Notes: a model not told the origin generated them from the sequence alone. A stretch of DNA of 64,000 nt from an uncultured Clostridium sp. (GCA_946540005.1 CAMNHY010000001.1:62001-126000); one strand, 5' to 3'. Positions 1 through 9,808 are shown, counted from the first letter of the stretch. Program-made: numbers and translations.

Positions 1-1542
1 GCTAAGATTGATATTAAGCATTCTAATAATCCAAAAGGTAAGTTGGTATTAGTTACTGCAATTAATCCTACTCCTGCAGGAGAAGGTAAATCTACTACAA
101 CAATTGGACTTGCTGACGCTTTTAGTTTGTTAAATAAAAAAGTATGTGTTGCATTACGTGAACCAAGCTTTGGACCCGTACTTGGTGTAAAAGGTGGAGC
201 TTGTGGTGGTGGTTATAGCCAAGTTATTCCTATGGAAGATATTAATCTTCATTTTACAGGTGATTTCCATGCTATCACAACCGCAAATAATACAATTGCA
301 GCATTTTTAGATAATTCAATTTATCAAGGCAATGAGTTAAGAATTGATCCTACACGTATCATTTGGCATAGATGTCTTGATATGAATGACAGAGCTTTAA
401 GAAATGTTATTGTGGGTCTTGGTGGTTCTAGTAATGGTATTCCTCGTGAAGATCATTTTGATATTTCTGTTGCATCAGAAATAATGGCAGCATTATGCCT
501 TGCATCAGATTTTGATGATTTAAGAGATAGAATTGGAAGAATGATTGTTGCATATGATTATGATAAGAATCCTGTTACAGTTGACATGTTAAAAGCAACA
601 GGTTGTGTTCTTATGATTTTAAAAGATGCAATTAAACCTAATCTTGTTCAAACTCTAGCACATACACCTGCAATTATACATGGTGGACCATTCGCAAACA
701 TTGCCCATGGTTGTAATTCTGTTATTGCTACAAAGACAGCTCTAAGTTTAGCTGATATTGCAGTAACTGAGGCTGGTTTTGGAGCTGATTTAGGTGCTGA
801 AAAATTCTTTGATATTAAATGTAGACAAGCCAATTTAAAACCTAATTGTGTTGTAATAGTTGCTACTATTAGAGCGCTTAAGATGCATGGTGGAGTTCTT
901 AAAGAAGACCTTGCAAAAGAAAACGTTAGTGCATTACTTGATGGTGTTAAGAACTTAGAAAAACATATTGAAAATATTAAAAAGTTTGGATTATCTTATG
1001 TAATTGCAATTAACAAATTCTTAACAGATACCGATGAAGAAATAAACGCTTTATTAAATTGGGCTAAAGATAATAATCATCCAATTTCATTATCAGAAGT
1101 ATGGGCTAAAGGTGGAGAAGGTGCCATTGATTTAGCAAATAAAGTATTAAATGAAATGGATAAAGAGAATAATTTTAAATTCTTATACAATGAGGATGAT
1201 TCAATTAAAAAGAAAATTGAAACAATTTGTAAAGAAATATATGGAGCTTCAAGTGTTATATATACACAACAAGCTAAAAATGAAATTGCAAGAATGAAGA
1301 GATTAAACCTTACAAATTTACCAATTTGTATGGCAAAGACGCAATATTCATTATCAGATAATCCCAAGCTTTTAGGAAGACCTGAGGGCTTTGAAATAAC
1401 AATTAGAGAAATAAAACCTAGTGCTGGTGCAAAATTTTTAGTCGTTCTTACAGGAGATATACTAACTATGCCAGGACTACCAAAGGAACCCGCTGGAACA
1501 AAAATGGATGTTAAAGACGGTAAAATTGTGGGATTATTTTAA
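1..1542 (+). CDS. fhs: formate--tetrahydrofolate ligase (5' partial)
   Basis: ATP-dependent ligation of formate to tetrahydrofolate, giving 10-formyl-THF for purine and formyl-Met-tRNA synthesis. The frame is open at base 1, so the true start lies outside the window; about 40 N-terminal residues are missing compared with the usual ~555. The family P-loop [13 protein letters not shown] lies near residues 25-37 of the visible part, followed by the conserved [15 protein letters not shown]-type segment, and the C-terminus MPGLPKEPA is typical. It is the first visible gene of a folate C1 operon, with a P-loop protein 11 bases downstream (AAGGAG site between) and folD after that. A TTG at 43 could be misread as a start but falls inside the conserved core. 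Identity is secure. Confidence 0.96.
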   Translation, partial: AKIDIKHSNNPKGKLVLVTAINPTPAGEGKSTTTIGLADAFSLLNKKVCVALREPSFGPVLGVKGGACGGGYSQVIPMEDINLHFTGDFHAITTANNTIAAFLDNSIYQGNELRIDPTRIIWHRCLDMNDRALRNVIVGLGGSSNGIPREDHFDISVASEIMAALCLASDFDDLRDRIGRMIVAYDYDKNPVTVDMLKATGCVLMILKDAIKPNLVQTLAHTPAIIHGGPFANIAHGCNSVIATKTALSLADIAVTEAGFGADLGAEKFFDIKCRQANLKPNCVVIVATIRALKMHGGVLKEDLAKENVSALLDGVKNLEKHIENIKKFGLSYVIAINKFLTDTDEEINALLNWAKDNNHPISLSEVWAKGGEGAIDLANKVLNEMDKENNFKFLYNEDDSIKKKIETICKEIYGASSVIYTQQAKNEIARMKRLNLTNLPICMAKTQYSLSDNPKLLGRPEGFEITIREIKPSAGAKFLVVLTGDILTMPGLPKEPAGTKMDVKDGKIVGLF

Positions 1543-1553
1543 GGAGAAACAAA

Positions 1554-3275
1554 ATGGAAAAGAAATTTGATATCACAAAAAGAAGTATTATTTTTAATTT
1601 TAGTGCAGCCTATGCTAAAAATGAAACTGAAGTATTATCAAGTGAAGCATTCAATTGTATTTTAAATAAATATATTGAGCATGTTAAAGAAATTGATAAT
1701 ACTAATTTACTTGAGGTTATTAATTTAGTTAATAATCCTGTAAAAGTATTAACAAATTTATTTAAATTGTTAATCAGTTTTGAAATTGATGAAATTAAAA
1801 CTGTTAATCCTGAATTTGATAAAGTTTTAAGTCACAGAGAACATTTATATGAATTAGTAGAAGATTTTTATGATTGGTGGCGTCATATGGAACGCTATGC
1901 AGTAGTAAAATCTCCTGCTGAAAGAGGAACTATTGAATCTGTTAACTTTATTGGAGAAACAGAAACATTTAACCAATTAATTTTAAAGACATATAGAGCT
2001 ATTGCACAAAAGCTTCAAGGTGTTGATTTCTATATTTATAGACAATTAACAGCAGGTGTAAATGCAAGTTTATCCATTTGTAACAATAAGTGGGCAAAAA
2101 AGGGAACAATTTATGAACAATTAAATAATTTACCATTTATTAATCATGTAGTTATTAGACCCCCATTTATCTATTATTCTGATAAGAATACTAGAAAAGG
2201 AATATTCCCAGAAGTATTAAAAAATCCAATGGAGGAATTTAATACTCTTTCACCAAATGATTGGTTCTGTTATCCTACAATGGTTGGTTCTAGTTTAACT
2301 TATGTATATTTCCATAAAGATTATATGGACCATGGGATTGCTTTAAGCAATTTATTTGAATTTGTTCATATAGAAGATTGTTTAAATAAAAAACCAGATT
2401 TAATAATCTTCTTTGGTGCACCGCTTGATGGTGAACCTAAATTCCATTATGATGCTGAAAATGATATCTATGTTGGTGTATGTCCTCATGGAGTTGAAAT
2501 AGACTATTTTGGATATATGAAGAAGATGTTATTAACATGTCATAATGTTAAAATGATTAAAGAAGGATATTTACCAATTCATGGAGCTGGTGTAGTTGTA
2601 AAGCTTAAATCAGGTATTGAAAAAATGCTTGTGCTTATGGGTGATTCTGGTGCTGGAAAGTCAGAAACATTAGAAGCTTTAAAAGCTTATGCTGGCAATG
2701 ATATTGTCTCTACAAAGACAATATTTGATGATATGGGTACATTTAAGATTAAAGATAATAAAGTATATGCATATGGTACTGAAACAGGTGCATTCGTTCG
2801 TTTAGACGATTTAGAGAATGGATATGCATATAAAGAAATGGATAGATCTATCTTTATGAATCCTAACCAAACAAATGCACGTTTAGTTATGCCTGTATCT
2901 ACTTATCATCAAATAATGAAAGGTTATCCTGTTGATATGTTCTTCTATGCGAATAATTATTCAGAAGATGAAGATATCATGGTTAAATTTAAAGATAAAG
3001 ATAGTGCTATAAAAGTATTTAGACAAGGTGCTAGAGTTGCAAAAGGTACTACAAGTGAAAAAGGCCTTGTAACAAGTTATTTTGCAAATCCATTTGGTCC
3101 AACACAAAAACAAGATTTATGTGATCCATTACTTGATAAATATTTCAATTTATTATTTGAAAATAATATTCCTGTTGGTGAGATTCATACAAGACTTGCG
3201 GTAAGTGGTATGGAACATGAAGGGCCTAGAAATGTTGCTAAATTTTTATTTGAATTAGTTAAAAATTTGAAATAG
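1554..3275 (+). CDS. HprK/PEPCK-like P-loop protein of unknown role
   Basis: A 573-residue soluble protein with no signal peptide or membrane segment. Residues ~362-371 read GDSGAGKSET, a Walker A of the HPr kinase / PEP carboxykinase type (HPr kinases have GDSGIGKSE). The C-terminal third therefore probably has the HprK/PEPCK nucleotide-binding fold; the N-terminal ~350 residues match nothing I recognise. At 573 residues it is far larger than HPr kinase (~310) and nearer to PEPCK (~530). It sits between fhs and folD with short gaps and an AAGGAG site, so it is co-transcribed with folate C1 enzymes. A role in controlling or supplying one-carbon metabolism is inference. Sure of the P-loop type, unsure of the substrate. 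Confidence 0.6.
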   Translation: MEKKFDITKRSIIFNFSAAYAKNETEVLSSEAFNCILNKYIEHVKEIDNTNLLEVINLVNNPVKVLTNLFKLLISFEIDEIKTVNPEFDKVLSHREHLYELVEDFYDWWRHMERYAVVKSPAERGTIESVNFIGETETFNQLILKTYRAIAQKLQGVDFYIYRQLTAGVNASLSICNNKWAKKGTIYEQLNNLPFINHVVIRPPFIYYSDKNTRKGIFPEVLKNPMEEFNTLSPNDWFCYPTMVGSSLTYVYFHKDYMDHGIALSNLFEFVHIEDCLNKKPDLIIFFGAPLDGEPKFHYDAENDIYVGVCPHGVEIDYFGYMKKMLLTCHNVKMIKEGYLPIHGAGVVVKLKSGIEKMLVLMGDSGAGKSETLEALKAYAGNDIVSTKTIFDDMGTFKIKDNKVYAYGTETGAFVRLDDLENGYAYKEMDRSIFMNPNQTNARLVMPVSTYHQIMKGYPVDMFFYANNYSEDEDIMVKFKDKDSAIKVFRQGARVAKGTTSEKGLVTSYFANPFGPTQKQDLCDPLLDKYFNLLFENNIPVGEIHTRLAVSGMEHEGPRNVAKFLFELVKNLK

Positions 3276-3280
3276 GAGAC

Positions 3281-3312
3281 TTATAAATTTAGCTAGCACA
3301 CTAAATTTATAA
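3281..3312 (+). promoter_or_regulatory. hairpin between Shine-Dalgarno and folD start
   Basis: A perfect 12-bp inverted repeat (TTATAAATTTAG at 3281-3292, loop 3293-3300, complement 3301-3312) lies between an AGGAG at 3274-3278 and the folD ATG at 3322. There is no other Shine-Dalgarno near that ATG. Folding the hairpin shortens the apparent 43-base spacing to about 11. No U-run follows, so it is not a terminator. Confidence 0.6.
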
Positions 3313-3321
3313 ATATTTATT

Positions 3322-4182
3322 ATGACAAAAATAATTAGTGGTAAGCTACTAGCTAAAAGTATTAAAGATGCGATTAAAGAAGAAATAGATTCTTTAGTTA
3401 ATAATGGTAAGCGTCGTCCTAAATTATCAGTTATACTTGTTGGTGATGATCCTGCAAGTAAATCTTATGTAAGTGGCAAATCAAAGGCTTGCGAAGAATG
3501 TGGTATTATAAATGAAACAATATTAATGCCACAAGATGTTAGTGAAGAAGAATTATTAAAAAAGATTGATGAATTAAATAATGATTCTAAAGTTGATGGT
3601 ATACTTGTTCAATTACCATTACCAAAGCATATTAATGAATCAAGAGTTATTGAAGCTGTTGAATATAAAAAAGATGTAGATGGATTCCATTCACAAAATG
3701 TTGCAAAACTTTATAGCAAAAAAGAATGTATTGAACCATGTACACCAAAAGGTATTATTAAATTAATTAAAAAAGCTAATGTTAATATGGACGGTGCAAA
3801 TGCTGTTGTAATTGGTAGATCTAATATTGTTGGTCAACCTGTTGCAAAACTTTTGATGAATGAAAATGCAACAGTTACTATTTGCCATTCTCATACAAAG
3901 AATATGAAACAAATTACTAAACATGCTGATATATTAGTAGTAGCTATTGGTAAAGCTAAATTTGTAGATAAGTCGTTTGTTAAGCATGATGCATGTGTAA
4001 TTGATGTTGGTGTTAATAGAGATAAAGAAACTGGTAAACTTTGTGGAGACTGTAATTTCGATAGTTTAAATGGCTATGTTAAGGTTTTAACAAAGGTTCC
4101 TGGTGGAGTTGGTCCTATGACAATTGCATCTCTTATGGAAAATACTTTAACATGTTATAAAAATCATGAAAATTTAAAATAA
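3322..4182 (+). CDS. folD: bifunctional methylene-THF dehydrogenase / methenyl-THF cyclohydrolase
   Basis: Interconverts 5,10-methylene-, methenyl- and 10-formyl-THF in the cytosol, using NADP+ in most members. The 286-residue length is normal. Family landmarks are visible: the SKSYVSGKSKACEE region with the catalytic Lys, the GILVQLPLPKHI motif near residue 94, PCTPKGI near 138, the nucleotide-binding GRSNIVGQPVAKLL near 166, and PGGVGPMTIASLMENT at the C-terminus. It follows fhs and the P-loop gene in the same orientation, making a C1-folate operon. The only credible ribosome site is 43 bases upstream, across a perfect hairpin, which suggests structure-dependent translation. Confidence 0.96.
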   Translation: MTKIISGKLLAKSIKDAIKEEIDSLVNNGKRRPKLSVILVGDDPASKSYVSGKSKACEECGIINETILMPQDVSEEELLKKIDELNNDSKVDGILVQLPLPKHINESRVIEAVEYKKDVDGFHSQNVAKLYSKKECIEPCTPKGIIKLIKKANVNMDGANAVVIGRSNIVGQPVAKLLMNENATVTICHSHTKNMKQITKHADILVVAIGKAKFVDKSFVKHDACVIDVGVNRDKETGKLCGDCNFDSLNGYVKVLTKVPGGVGPMTIASLMENTLTCYKNHENLK

Positions 4183-4200
4183 AAATAATATTTAAAAAAT

Positions 4201-4255
4201 GGGTCAAATTATCAAAAAATGAGGTGAATTTTTGTATAGTTTGGCCTATTTTTTT
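4201..4255 (+). terminator. possible intrinsic terminator after folD
   Basis: GGTCAAA at 4202-4208 can pair with TTTGGCC at 4240-4246 (one G-U pair), followed by a T-run at 4249-4255. The loop is long (31 bases), so the call is tentative. Confidence 0.4.
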
Positions 4256-4316
4256 GTTTTTAGTTTTATTATGTCGAAAAATGAAAAAATGCTTTAGGTA
4301 AAATGTTTTAAATCTA

Positions 4317-4345
4317 TTGACATGCATAAAATTTTGACATATAAT
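4317..4345 (+). promoter_or_regulatory. consensus sigma-A promoter of the pectin operon
   Basis: TTGACA at 4317-4322 and TATAAT at 4340-4345 are separated by exactly 17 bases, a perfect housekeeping promoter. The predicted transcription start is about 4352, inside the operator that follows. Confidence 0.9.
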
Positions 4346-4372
4346 GAAAACGATTTCAAGAAAACGCTTTTA
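4345..4372 (+). promoter_or_regulatory. cre-like (CcpA/LacI-family) operator pair
   Basis: TGAAAACGATTTCA at 4345-4358 fits the catabolite-responsive element consensus TGWAANCGNTNWCA completely. A second, weaker 14-mer (4359-4372, two mismatches) abuts it. The site begins on the last T of the -10 box and covers the start point, so binding should repress. The same geometry recurs before the PL1 pectate lyase at 23568. Confidence 0.75.
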
Positions 4373-4407
4373 TAGGAGTTTTTTGATAAAAAGGAGAAAA
4401 AAAGGAA

Positions 4408-7400
4408 ATGAAAAAAAGTTTAAAAGTATTAAGCGCTCTTGCTATCGCTGCAGCTGCAACTGCAACAGTAGCTTCTTGTAGTAAACCAAATACTACATCA
4501 ACACAAGAGCCTACACCAAGTGCTTCACAACCTGTAAGCACACCAACAAGTACTCCAACCAGTACACCAAGCTCAACAAATGGAGGACAACAAGAAGAGC
4601 TATCTATTTCATTAGATACAACAGCAGTAAAGACTCAATATATTATTGGTCAAGAATTTAGTGCTGAAGGTCTTGTTGTTACTGCATCAGATGGTACAGT
4701 ACTTGAACAAGGAATCGGAGATAAAACATATTCTGTTATTACAACAGGTGTTCAAATCGGTACAGTAGGTGAATATACAGTAACAATTGTAGGACGTTTA
4801 AATGGTAAGACAGCTACATCTACATATAAGATTACTGTAGTAGACGCAATTTGGGTTGATATCAACTCTGTAGAAGACTTCATGAAGATGCGTTCTGATA
4901 AGGACGAAAACGGATATAATGATAAGTCATATAGATTAACAGCAGACATTGATTTAAAGGATGTAACTATTGAAGATTCAGCAGTGATTTTCCGTGGTAC
5001 ATTTGATGGTAATGGACATACAATTAAGAATGCAACATATGCCGCAGGAACTTCAAAAGTAGGTTTATTATTCAAGCAATTAGCTGCAAATGCAGTTGTA
5101 AAGAATGTTCGTTTCTTCAACTGTAATCTAACTTCAAAGGAGGAATCTATCGCTCTTATTGCCGGTGAAATTAATGAAAAAGAATCAGATGTATTAGTTC
5201 AAAATGTTGAAGTTTCTATGTCTACAGTTGAAACTGATAACAGCTATGCTGCTGTATTAATTGCTAGAAATGAAACTAATGCAATTAATGTAACATTTGA
5301 TAGAATCACTGTTAAGAATTTCACATCAGTTAAGTGTACTTCTTATGGTGGAGGTTTATATGGTGACATTCTTGGAGGATCATCAATTAAAGTTATCAAC
5401 TCTGACATTGATTTAACATTTACAACTTCTCAAAATGGTTCTTATCTAGTAGGTAGAAATAGAGGAGCTAATATTGATGTTGAAAATGTAATTATTCGTG
5501 GTGATATAAAGGAAGGTAAGAATTCAACTGGTTATATAACTGGTGGTGGTAAAGCATGTAAGAATGCTATTATTAAAAATGTTTTAGTTCTAGGTACATC
5601 AGAAGCTACAGGTAATTTATTACTTGGTAATTCTACATTTGAAGCTATGGATGCAGCAAATAACTATTATGTAAATCAAGGATCAGCAAGTGCTGTAACT
5701 AATGCAACTCAAATTACTGCAGCTACATTTACAGCTGACTGGGCATTTACTACTTTAAAACTAGACAACACAATTTGGGAAGCAGATGATACTACTGTTG
5801 TTAAGCTAAAAGGTTCTAGCCAAAATACACCAGCTAGCGACGCTACAGTTAGCAAACTTGCTGTTTCAACTGCAGGTGTTAAGACAGAATTCTTTAAGAC
5901 AGAAACATTCAATACTACAGGTTTAGCTGTATCTATTATTTGGTCAGATGGATGCTTAACAAGCGCTGAAGATGGTAGTGTTTCAGTTAAGTTATTAAAT
6001 AAAGATGGTCAAGAAGTTAATAAGGATGATTTATCTCAATTAGCTATTGGTCAATATGTTGTTGAAGTTTCTGCAAGCGTTGAAGGTAAAGGTAGTGCTA
6101 AATATACTTATGACATTGATTTAGTTGAATATACTGCAACTAAGGTAGTTACAGATGATGCTAAATTAGTTTATACAGTAGGTGAGAAGTTATCATTCGA
6201 TAATTTATATGTATTTGCTGTAAAGTCTAACAAAAACCGTACTTTATTAAAGACTGGTGAATATACAGTTGTATTAAAAGATGCAGAAAGTAATGTAATT
6301 GACTCAACTAAGGCATTTGCAGCTAGCGGTGTATATAATGTTACAATTTCAGCTAACGAATTTAGCCAAGAATTTAGTGTTAATGTTGTAGCTCCTGAAG
6401 AGAATAAAGCATTAGTTCAAGTTATCGTTTCAAAGATAGCTGAAGATGGTAAGTGGACTGCTGCTGAAGGTAATGATCCAACTGCAGGACATTATTCATT
6501 CTCAACTATTGAAAAAGCTATTAACTATCTACAATCTCTATCTTTAGCAGAAGATGCTGTTAAGTTAGTTTATGTAGAAGATGGTACATATGAAGAAAAG
6601 ATTACTATTAATGTTCCAAATGTTACATTAGTAGGTCAAAGCAAAGATAAGACTATTATCACAAGTTCATTTGCTGAAGGTTCAAAGAGATTAAATGATA
6701 ATGGTACTTATGGTATGGATTGTGCAACATTAGTTGTTACATCAGCTGCTAAGGGATTCTCTATGTCTAACATCACTGTTAGAAATGACTTTGACTATAA
6801 GAATTCTACAATTGCTGATAAGCAAGCATTTGCAATGCAATGTGATGCTGATGAATCAACATTCAACAACTGCTATTTCTATGGTGTACAAGATACATTA
6901 TATGCAAATGATGGTCGTCAATATTATTATGGTTGCCGTATTGATGGTGCTGTTGACTTCATCTTTGGTCAAAAGGATGTAGCCGCAGTATTTGATAACT
7001 GTACAATTCACGCAGTAACTCGTTATAACACAGATGGTGTAACTCCAGCTGCAAATAATGGTTATGTATTCGCTCCAAAGAGCGTAGCTAATCCAGCTAA
7101 GGGATTAAAATATAACTATGTTGTAATCAATTCAAAATTTGAAGCTGATAGCAATACTGCTGATGGTTCAATGTCAGTTGCTCGTCCATGGGGTGCTGAA
7201 GGTGGTGTTGCAGTTCTTAACTCAACATTTACAAAGGCTTATTCAACAGCTGCATATGACGGTAAGGTTAAGTCTCGTTATGACGCAATGTCAGGTTCTT
7301 CACCAGAAAAAGCATTCTTCTTCGAATATAATAACACAGGTGACGGTGCATTAACTGCTGCTGTTAATGGTATGAAGATGTTAACTGAAGCAGAAGCACA

Positions 7401-8295
7401 AGAATATACTGTTGAAAATATTTTCAAGGTAGCAAATGGTGCTAAGACATTTGATAGAGATTGGAATCCAACAGGCTTCTATTCAGCAAATGAAGTAGTT
7501 TATGTTTCATATTATGAACCAAAGACTGCTTATACAGTAGGTGATGCATATACTGAATCATCAAAGGCATTCTATAGAGTTACATTTGATGCAATTGCAG
7601 GAACAACATTTACAATTGATGATTTAACTAGCGAAACTACTGAAAAGATTGTTAATAAAGACAATGCAGAAGTAACTAAGGAAAATATGGTTGCTACTGC
7701 TGGTGAATATACTCAACAATTAATTCATAATAATAAAGTTGTTGATAGTGCTAAGGTAGTTGTTAATGCAGCAGGTTTACAAGAATATACAACAGTAATT
7801 ACTGGTGATTCTCTTGCTGTAAAAGATCCAGCGTTGGTTTCTGGTACTGATGAAGGTAAGGAATATCAATTTGATGGTATTACTGTTTCATTCTGGACTA
7901 AGACATCTTCAGGTGCTCGTCAAACTGAAAAGGTTAATGGTGGAGCTCATGTAACAGTTGATGGTACTGAATATAAATATGCAGTTCAATTATCTGGTGG
8001 TAAAGCTGTTGTTTCCGCAACACAATGCGATAACTGTGCTAAGTTTGTTCTAGAACATGATAGTACTGTTACTATTATTTGTGGTGCAAAGAATAAAGAT
8101 AAGGAAATAGGAAAGAAACCTGCAATTTATAATTCTGAATACACTGTAGTTAAAGAATTTGGTGATTTCCCAACATTCGGTAATGGTTCAGCATTAGTAA
8201 TTACTCAAGAATTAAAGGCTGGTACATATTACTTTGGTGCATTCGGTGGAGATGGTTGCTACTTATATGCAATTAGCTGCACATATAAAGCATAA
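4408..8295 (+). CDS. cell-surface pectin methylesterase lipoprotein (CE8, multidomain)
   Basis: Removes methyl esters from pectin so lyases can act on the backbone. Domains: lipoprotein signal peptide with VASC box and Cys24; Ser/Thr/Pro linker to ~65; bacterial Ig-like domain ~67-145; beta-helix/GLUG-like region ~148-465; Ig-like domains ~480-570 and ~577-665; CE8 catalytic beta-helix ~668-1005; a further Ig-like unit ~1030-1125; C-terminal beta-sandwich module ~1130-1295 ending in a GTYYFGAFGG-type motif. The CE8 active-site set is intact: Gln806 (QAFAMQ), Gln828-Asp829 (QDTLY), Asp850 (DFIFG) and Arg926 (RPW). AAGGAG at 4391-4396 supports the ATG at 4408. First gene of an operon with a related lipoprotein and a PL9 lyase, behind a cre-controlled promoter. 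Anchoring to the cell surface is inferred from the lipobox. Confidence 0.92.
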   Translation: MKKSLKVLSALAIAAAATATVASCSKPNTTSTQEPTPSASQPVSTPTSTPTSTPSSTNGGQQEELSISLDTTAVKTQYIIGQEFSAEGLVVTASDGTVLEQGIGDKTYSVITTGVQIGTVGEYTVTIVGRLNGKTATSTYKITVVDAIWVDINSVEDFMKMRSDKDENGYNDKSYRLTADIDLKDVTIEDSAVIFRGTFDGNGHTIKNATYAAGTSKVGLLFKQLAANAVVKNVRFFNCNLTSKEESIALIAGEINEKESDVLVQNVEVSMSTVETDNSYAAVLIARNETNAINVTFDRITVKNFTSVKCTSYGGGLYGDILGGSSIKVINSDIDLTFTTSQNGSYLVGRNRGANIDVENVIIRGDIKEGKNSTGYITGGGKACKNAIIKNVLVLGTSEATGNLLLGNSTFEAMDAANNYYVNQGSASAVTNATQITAATFTADWAFTTLKLDNTIWEADDTTVVKLKGSSQNTPASDATVSKLAVSTAGVKTEFFKTETFNTTGLAVSIIWSDGCLTSAEDGSVSVKLLNKDGQEVNKDDLSQLAIGQYVVEVSASVEGKGSAKYTYDIDLVEYTATKVVTDDAKLVYTVGEKLSFDNLYVFAVKSNKNRTLLKTGEYTVVLKDAESNVIDSTKAFAASGVYNVTISANEFSQEFSVNVVAPEENKALVQVIVSKIAEDGKWTAAEGNDPTAGHYSFSTIEKAINYLQSLSLAEDAVKLVYVEDGTYEEKITINVPNVTLVGQSKDKTIITSSFAEGSKRLNDNGTYGMDCATLVVTSAAKGFSMSNITVRNDFDYKNSTIADKQAFAMQCDADESTFNNCYFYGVQDTLYANDGRQYYYGCRIDGAVDFIFGQKDVAAVFDNCTIHAVTRYNTDGVTPAANNGYVFAPKSVANPAKGLKYNYVVINSKFEADSNTADGSMSVARPWGAEGGVAVLNSTFTKAYSTAAYDGKVKSRYDAMSGSSPEKAFFFEYNNTGDGALTAAVNGMKMLTEAEAQEYTVENIFKVANGAKTFDRDWNPTGFYSANEVVYVSYYEPKTAYTVGDAYTESSKAFYRVTFDAIAGTTFTIDDLTSETTEKIVNKDNAEVTKENMVATAGEYTQQLIHNNKVVDSAKVVVNAAGLQEYTTVITGDSLAVKDPALVSGTDEGKEYQFDGITVSFWTKTSSGARQTEKVNGGAHVTVDGTEYKYAVQLSGGKAVVSATQCDNCAKFVLEHDSTVTIICGAKNKDKEIGKKPAIYNSEYTVVKEFGDFPTFGNGSALVITQELKAGTYYFGAFGGDGCYLYAISCTYKA

Positions 8296-8324
8296 TATAA
8301 TTAATTAAGTTCACTAAAATGGGC

Positions 8325-8349
8325 GGGAGTGTTCAATTTCAATACTCCC
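8325..8349 (+). terminator. intercistronic stem-loop, possible weak terminator
   Basis: GGGAGTGTT at 8325-8333 pairs with AATACTCCC at 8341-8349 around a 7-base loop. Only a short TTTTT follows a few bases later, so it may be an attenuator or RNA-stability element between the methylesterase and the next lipoprotein gene rather than a full stop. Confidence 0.45.
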
Positions 8350-8389
8350 CCTCATTTTTATGATAAAAAGAAAGCTAAAGGAGAAAATT

Positions 8390-9790
8390 ATGAGAGCGAA
8401 AAAAATAGTTTTACCAATACTAGCTGGTTTAGTTTTAGTTGGTAGTGCTTCTTGTCGTGGAACTATAGTTGATACTACAACAACTCCAGTAAACACATCT
8501 AGCCCTACTCCATCTACAAGCGTTGCTCCAAAACATAATGGAGCATTAACAGATATATTAGTAAGTACTAATAATGCTGTTACAAGCTACGTATTAGGTG
8601 AAGAATTTAGTGCGAATGGTTTAATTGTTAATGCTGTTTATTCAGACAATTCAATTGAAACAATTCGAGAAGGTTTTAGAGTAGATTCATCTGAATTTAA
8701 TTCTAAGATTGCCGGAACATATAACATTCATGTTATTTATATTGAGGGTCAAATCCGTAAAACATGTACATATCAAGTAACTGTTGCTTCATTACTTGAT
8801 TCATTAACAGTACCTTATTTATTAGGTATTAATGCGAGCGGAATGAAACTTGATTATGGTATTAATGAACAATTAGATACTACAGGATTAGTTGTAACAG
8901 CAACATATTCTGATGGTAGTGAAAAAGCAATTACTAATTTTACAACTGACTATTCTAGATTTAATTCAAAAGATATGGGAACATATATGTTAAAATTCTC
9001 ATATTCAGAGGATTATTCGTTAAATGGAAAGAAAGAAACAAAGCTAAGTGAAACATTCTTATTAGCTACAGTTGATGGTATTATTGCTGGTATACAATTT
9101 AAGTCAGGTACTACAACACTTGAACAAGATACAATTGGACCAGATGGTACAATGACTTCAATTGATACATCAGATTGGGTTGTAGAAGGTGTATTCTATG
9201 ATGCAACATATTCAACAACAGTTACAAAAGCAATTCCAAATGATGAATTAGTAATTACAGGATTTAATTCTGGTAGTGCTGGTGTACAAAAAGTAACTGT
9301 TTCATATACTCACAATGGAACAAAAGTAACTCTTAAGCAAGATATTACTGTTACTGCAATTGAAGCGCCAACTTATACATTCAATGCATCAGATATTGCT
9401 GGTGAGGATAGAACACTTGCAACAGCTGAACAATTTGACAGCATCATTGAATTTGGTGGAAAGTGCCAAGTTAAGAATGAAAATAGTCCAAAGACATTTG
9501 GTGATTTATCATTCACTAAACGTATTCAAACAAATGGTAAGGGTTCATCAACAGCTAACTATATTAAGTTTACATTAACTTCTGATTCTGTAGTTGCAAT
9601 CATTGGTAGAAGCCCTAAGGCTGCTACTGAAATTGGTTTCTATAATGAAGCTGGTACTGCAGTTACAAGTACAGGTACATATTCTGCAAATGATATTATG
9701 AAATATAAATATACATTAGCTGCAGGTACATATTACTTCTATGGTACACAAGCTATTCAAGTATATGGTATTCAAATTTGGTCTAAGTAG
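8390..9790 (+). CDS. surface lipoprotein with Ig-like repeats and carbohydrate-binding-type C-terminus
   Basis: A 466-residue exported protein. I start it at the ATG at 8390 because AAAGGAG at 8377-8383 sits 6 bases upstream; an upstream ATG at 8360 has no such site. The signal peptide ends in a SASC lipobox, followed by a Thr/Ser/Pro linker. About three Ig-like (Big_3-type) repeats follow, marked by YVLGEEFSANGLIV and similar lines, then a C-terminal beta-rich module whose last stretch (LAAGTYYFYG...YGIQIW) resembles the end of the upstream methylesterase. No catalytic domain is seen. It is probably a pectin-binding or scaffold partner of the enzymes on either side; that role is inferred from context and the shared module. 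Confidence 0.75.
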   Translation: MRAKKIVLPILAGLVLVGSASCRGTIVDTTTTPVNTSSPTPSTSVAPKHNGALTDILVSTNNAVTSYVLGEEFSANGLIVNAVYSDNSIETIREGFRVDSSEFNSKIAGTYNIHVIYIEGQIRKTCTYQVTVASLLDSLTVPYLLGINASGMKLDYGINEQLDTTGLVVTATYSDGSEKAITNFTTDYSRFNSKDMGTYMLKFSYSEDYSLNGKKETKLSETFLLATVDGIIAGIQFKSGTTTLEQDTIGPDGTMTSIDTSDWVVEGVFYDATYSTTVTKAIPNDELVITGFNSGSAGVQKVTVSYTHNGTKVTLKQDITVTAIEAPTYTFNASDIAGEDRTLATAEQFDSIIEFGGKCQVKNENSPKTFGDLSFTKRIQTNGKGSSTANYIKFTLTSDSVVAIIGRSPKAATEIGFYNEAGTAVTSTGTYSANDIMKYKYTLAAGTYYFYGTQAIQVYGIQIWSK

Positions 9791-9808
9791 GAAAGGAGAA
9801 AATTAAAT

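Noticed and set aside
648-833. Reverse-strand frames across fhs, the pectinases and ribosomal genes
   Set aside because: They lie wholly inside well-supported forward genes, lack ribosome sites and have no recognisable domains.
6734-6982. Forward frames of 60-80 codons inside the methylesterase gene
   Set aside because: Out-of-frame shadows of the catalytic domain with repetitive composition and no start signals.
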